Below, in pieces: positions 63,653-64,000 of a stretch of DNA of 64,000 nt. This DNA is from Agrobacterium vitis. GTDB taxonomy: Bacteria; Pseudomonadota; Alphaproteobacteria; Rhizobiales; Rhizobiaceae. The DNA lies in NCBI RefSeq assembly GCF_037039395.1, contig NZ_CP146241.1, positions 434,001 to 498,000 on the forward strand. The letters are read 5' to 3'. Each line of letters starts with the position of its first letter. Position 1 is the first letter of the stretch. Both the position numbers and the translations under genes were made by a program. The notes under the pieces are model-generated. The model saw only the letters and a list, made by a program, of their open reading frames with translations. It had not been told where the DNA came from and ran no database searches.

Positions 63653-64000
63653 GGTCCTTGCTCCTTTCCCGTTGATGCCGAAGGCATGTCCCCCGACATG
63701 CCTTCCGGAGGCGCGCGAGCGCGCGGGGATGGGAGGGGGCAAATGCCGGCGAGCATGGCCGGCCTGCCAGCGTGAGCGGGACGGAATGGAGACGACCGGA
63801 AGGATGAGGATCGTCGGCCGTGCTGCGAACCGGCGGGCCTGCCACTGCGCAGGCGGCGTTTGAGGGGAGAAAGGGGAAAAGTTTCCCTTGGCTTCCCCCT
63901 TGATCGGCAAGGCACGGGCCGCAGCTGACCGCGACAAGGTGCGCGCAGCGCTCCGTATTCCCTGATGGCGACGGGCATGAGCATGGCAAAGCCCCGCTGT
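63653..64000. other. Region upstream of the DUF932 gene
   Basis: About 350 GC-rich bases. Frames are open by composition, but none has a start with a ribosome-binding site and family-like sequence. It may hold the promoter of the DUF932 gene and the end of a gene beyond the window. Confidence 0.4.

Noticed and set aside
1..64000. CRISPR array or cas genes
   Set aside because: No regularly spaced near-identical repeats of 25-40 bases and no Cas-like protein were seen; the iterons in repA are only three and too closely spaced.
1..64000. Ribosomal RNA genes
   Set aside because: No stretch resembling 5S, 16S or 23S rRNA was recognised on either strand.

Overview
The window looks like DNA from a plant- or soil-associated alphaproteobacterium, most likely Rhizobiales. 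The support is GC-rich coding, many peptide/opiate-size (Dpp/Opp-type) ABC transporters, opine-type catabolic genes, rhizobial-style IS5 and IS630 elements, and an alphaproteobacterial version of a Tn4371-like conjugative element. All family calls come from reading the translated sequence; no database search was run.

Layout. 1-4.4 kb is a mobile-element-rich flank: a cut IS5-type transposase, an IS630 transposase, a divergent pair of GntR/FCD regulators and a complete 933-bp IS5-family element with inverted repeats and a TGA target duplication. 5.3-6.1 kb carries a lone YghU-like glutathione transferase. At 7.1-8.6 kb a tyrosine integrase resembling the Tn4371-family integrase, a set of short repeats and an AlpA-type excisionase-like gene mark the probable left end of an integrative and conjugative element (ICE).

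8.9-39.4 kb is metabolic cargo in three modules. (1) 8.9-18.6 kb (minus): DeoR regulator, Tat-exported solute-binding protein, two ATPases, two permeases, two GDPD phosphodiesterases, an inositol-monophosphatase-family phosphatase and a DUF4432 aldose-epimerase-like protein. Apart from the second GDPD and the epimerase, this is the gene content of the agrocinopine (acc) operon of nopaline Ti plasmids. (2) 20.4-32.4 kb (minus): LysR regulator, hydantoinase/oxoprolinase-type HyuA and HyuB, an MmgE/PrpD protein and another Dpp-type transporter with a fused double ATPase. (3) 33.1-39.4 kb: LysR, a three-subunit opine-oxidase-like flavoenzyme, an octopine/nopaline-dehydrogenase-family protein and an L-serine dehydratase gene broken by a 1-base frameshift. 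A tRNA-Leu(CAA) gene, an IS630 element with a -1 frameshift site and a ROK-regulator remnant separate modules 1 and 2.

39.5-64 kb is the conjugation and maintenance backbone, almost all on the minus strand: LysR, DUF2274, trbI-G-F-L-K-J-E-D-C-B (mating-pair formation), copG, traG (coupling protein), relaxase, a candidate oriT, lytic transglycosylase, DUF736, traF, DUF2840, a ribbon-helix-helix protein, parA, repA, HTH/DUF2285 regulators and a DUF932 protein. A single plus-strand HEPN-like gene is inserted between trbB and copG. Inside repA lie three 18-bp direct repeats next to a perfect DnaA box, a likely replication origin.

Taken together this looks like a Tn4371-like ICE that carries opine/opine-like catabolism and uptake genes. 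Its right end is outside the window.
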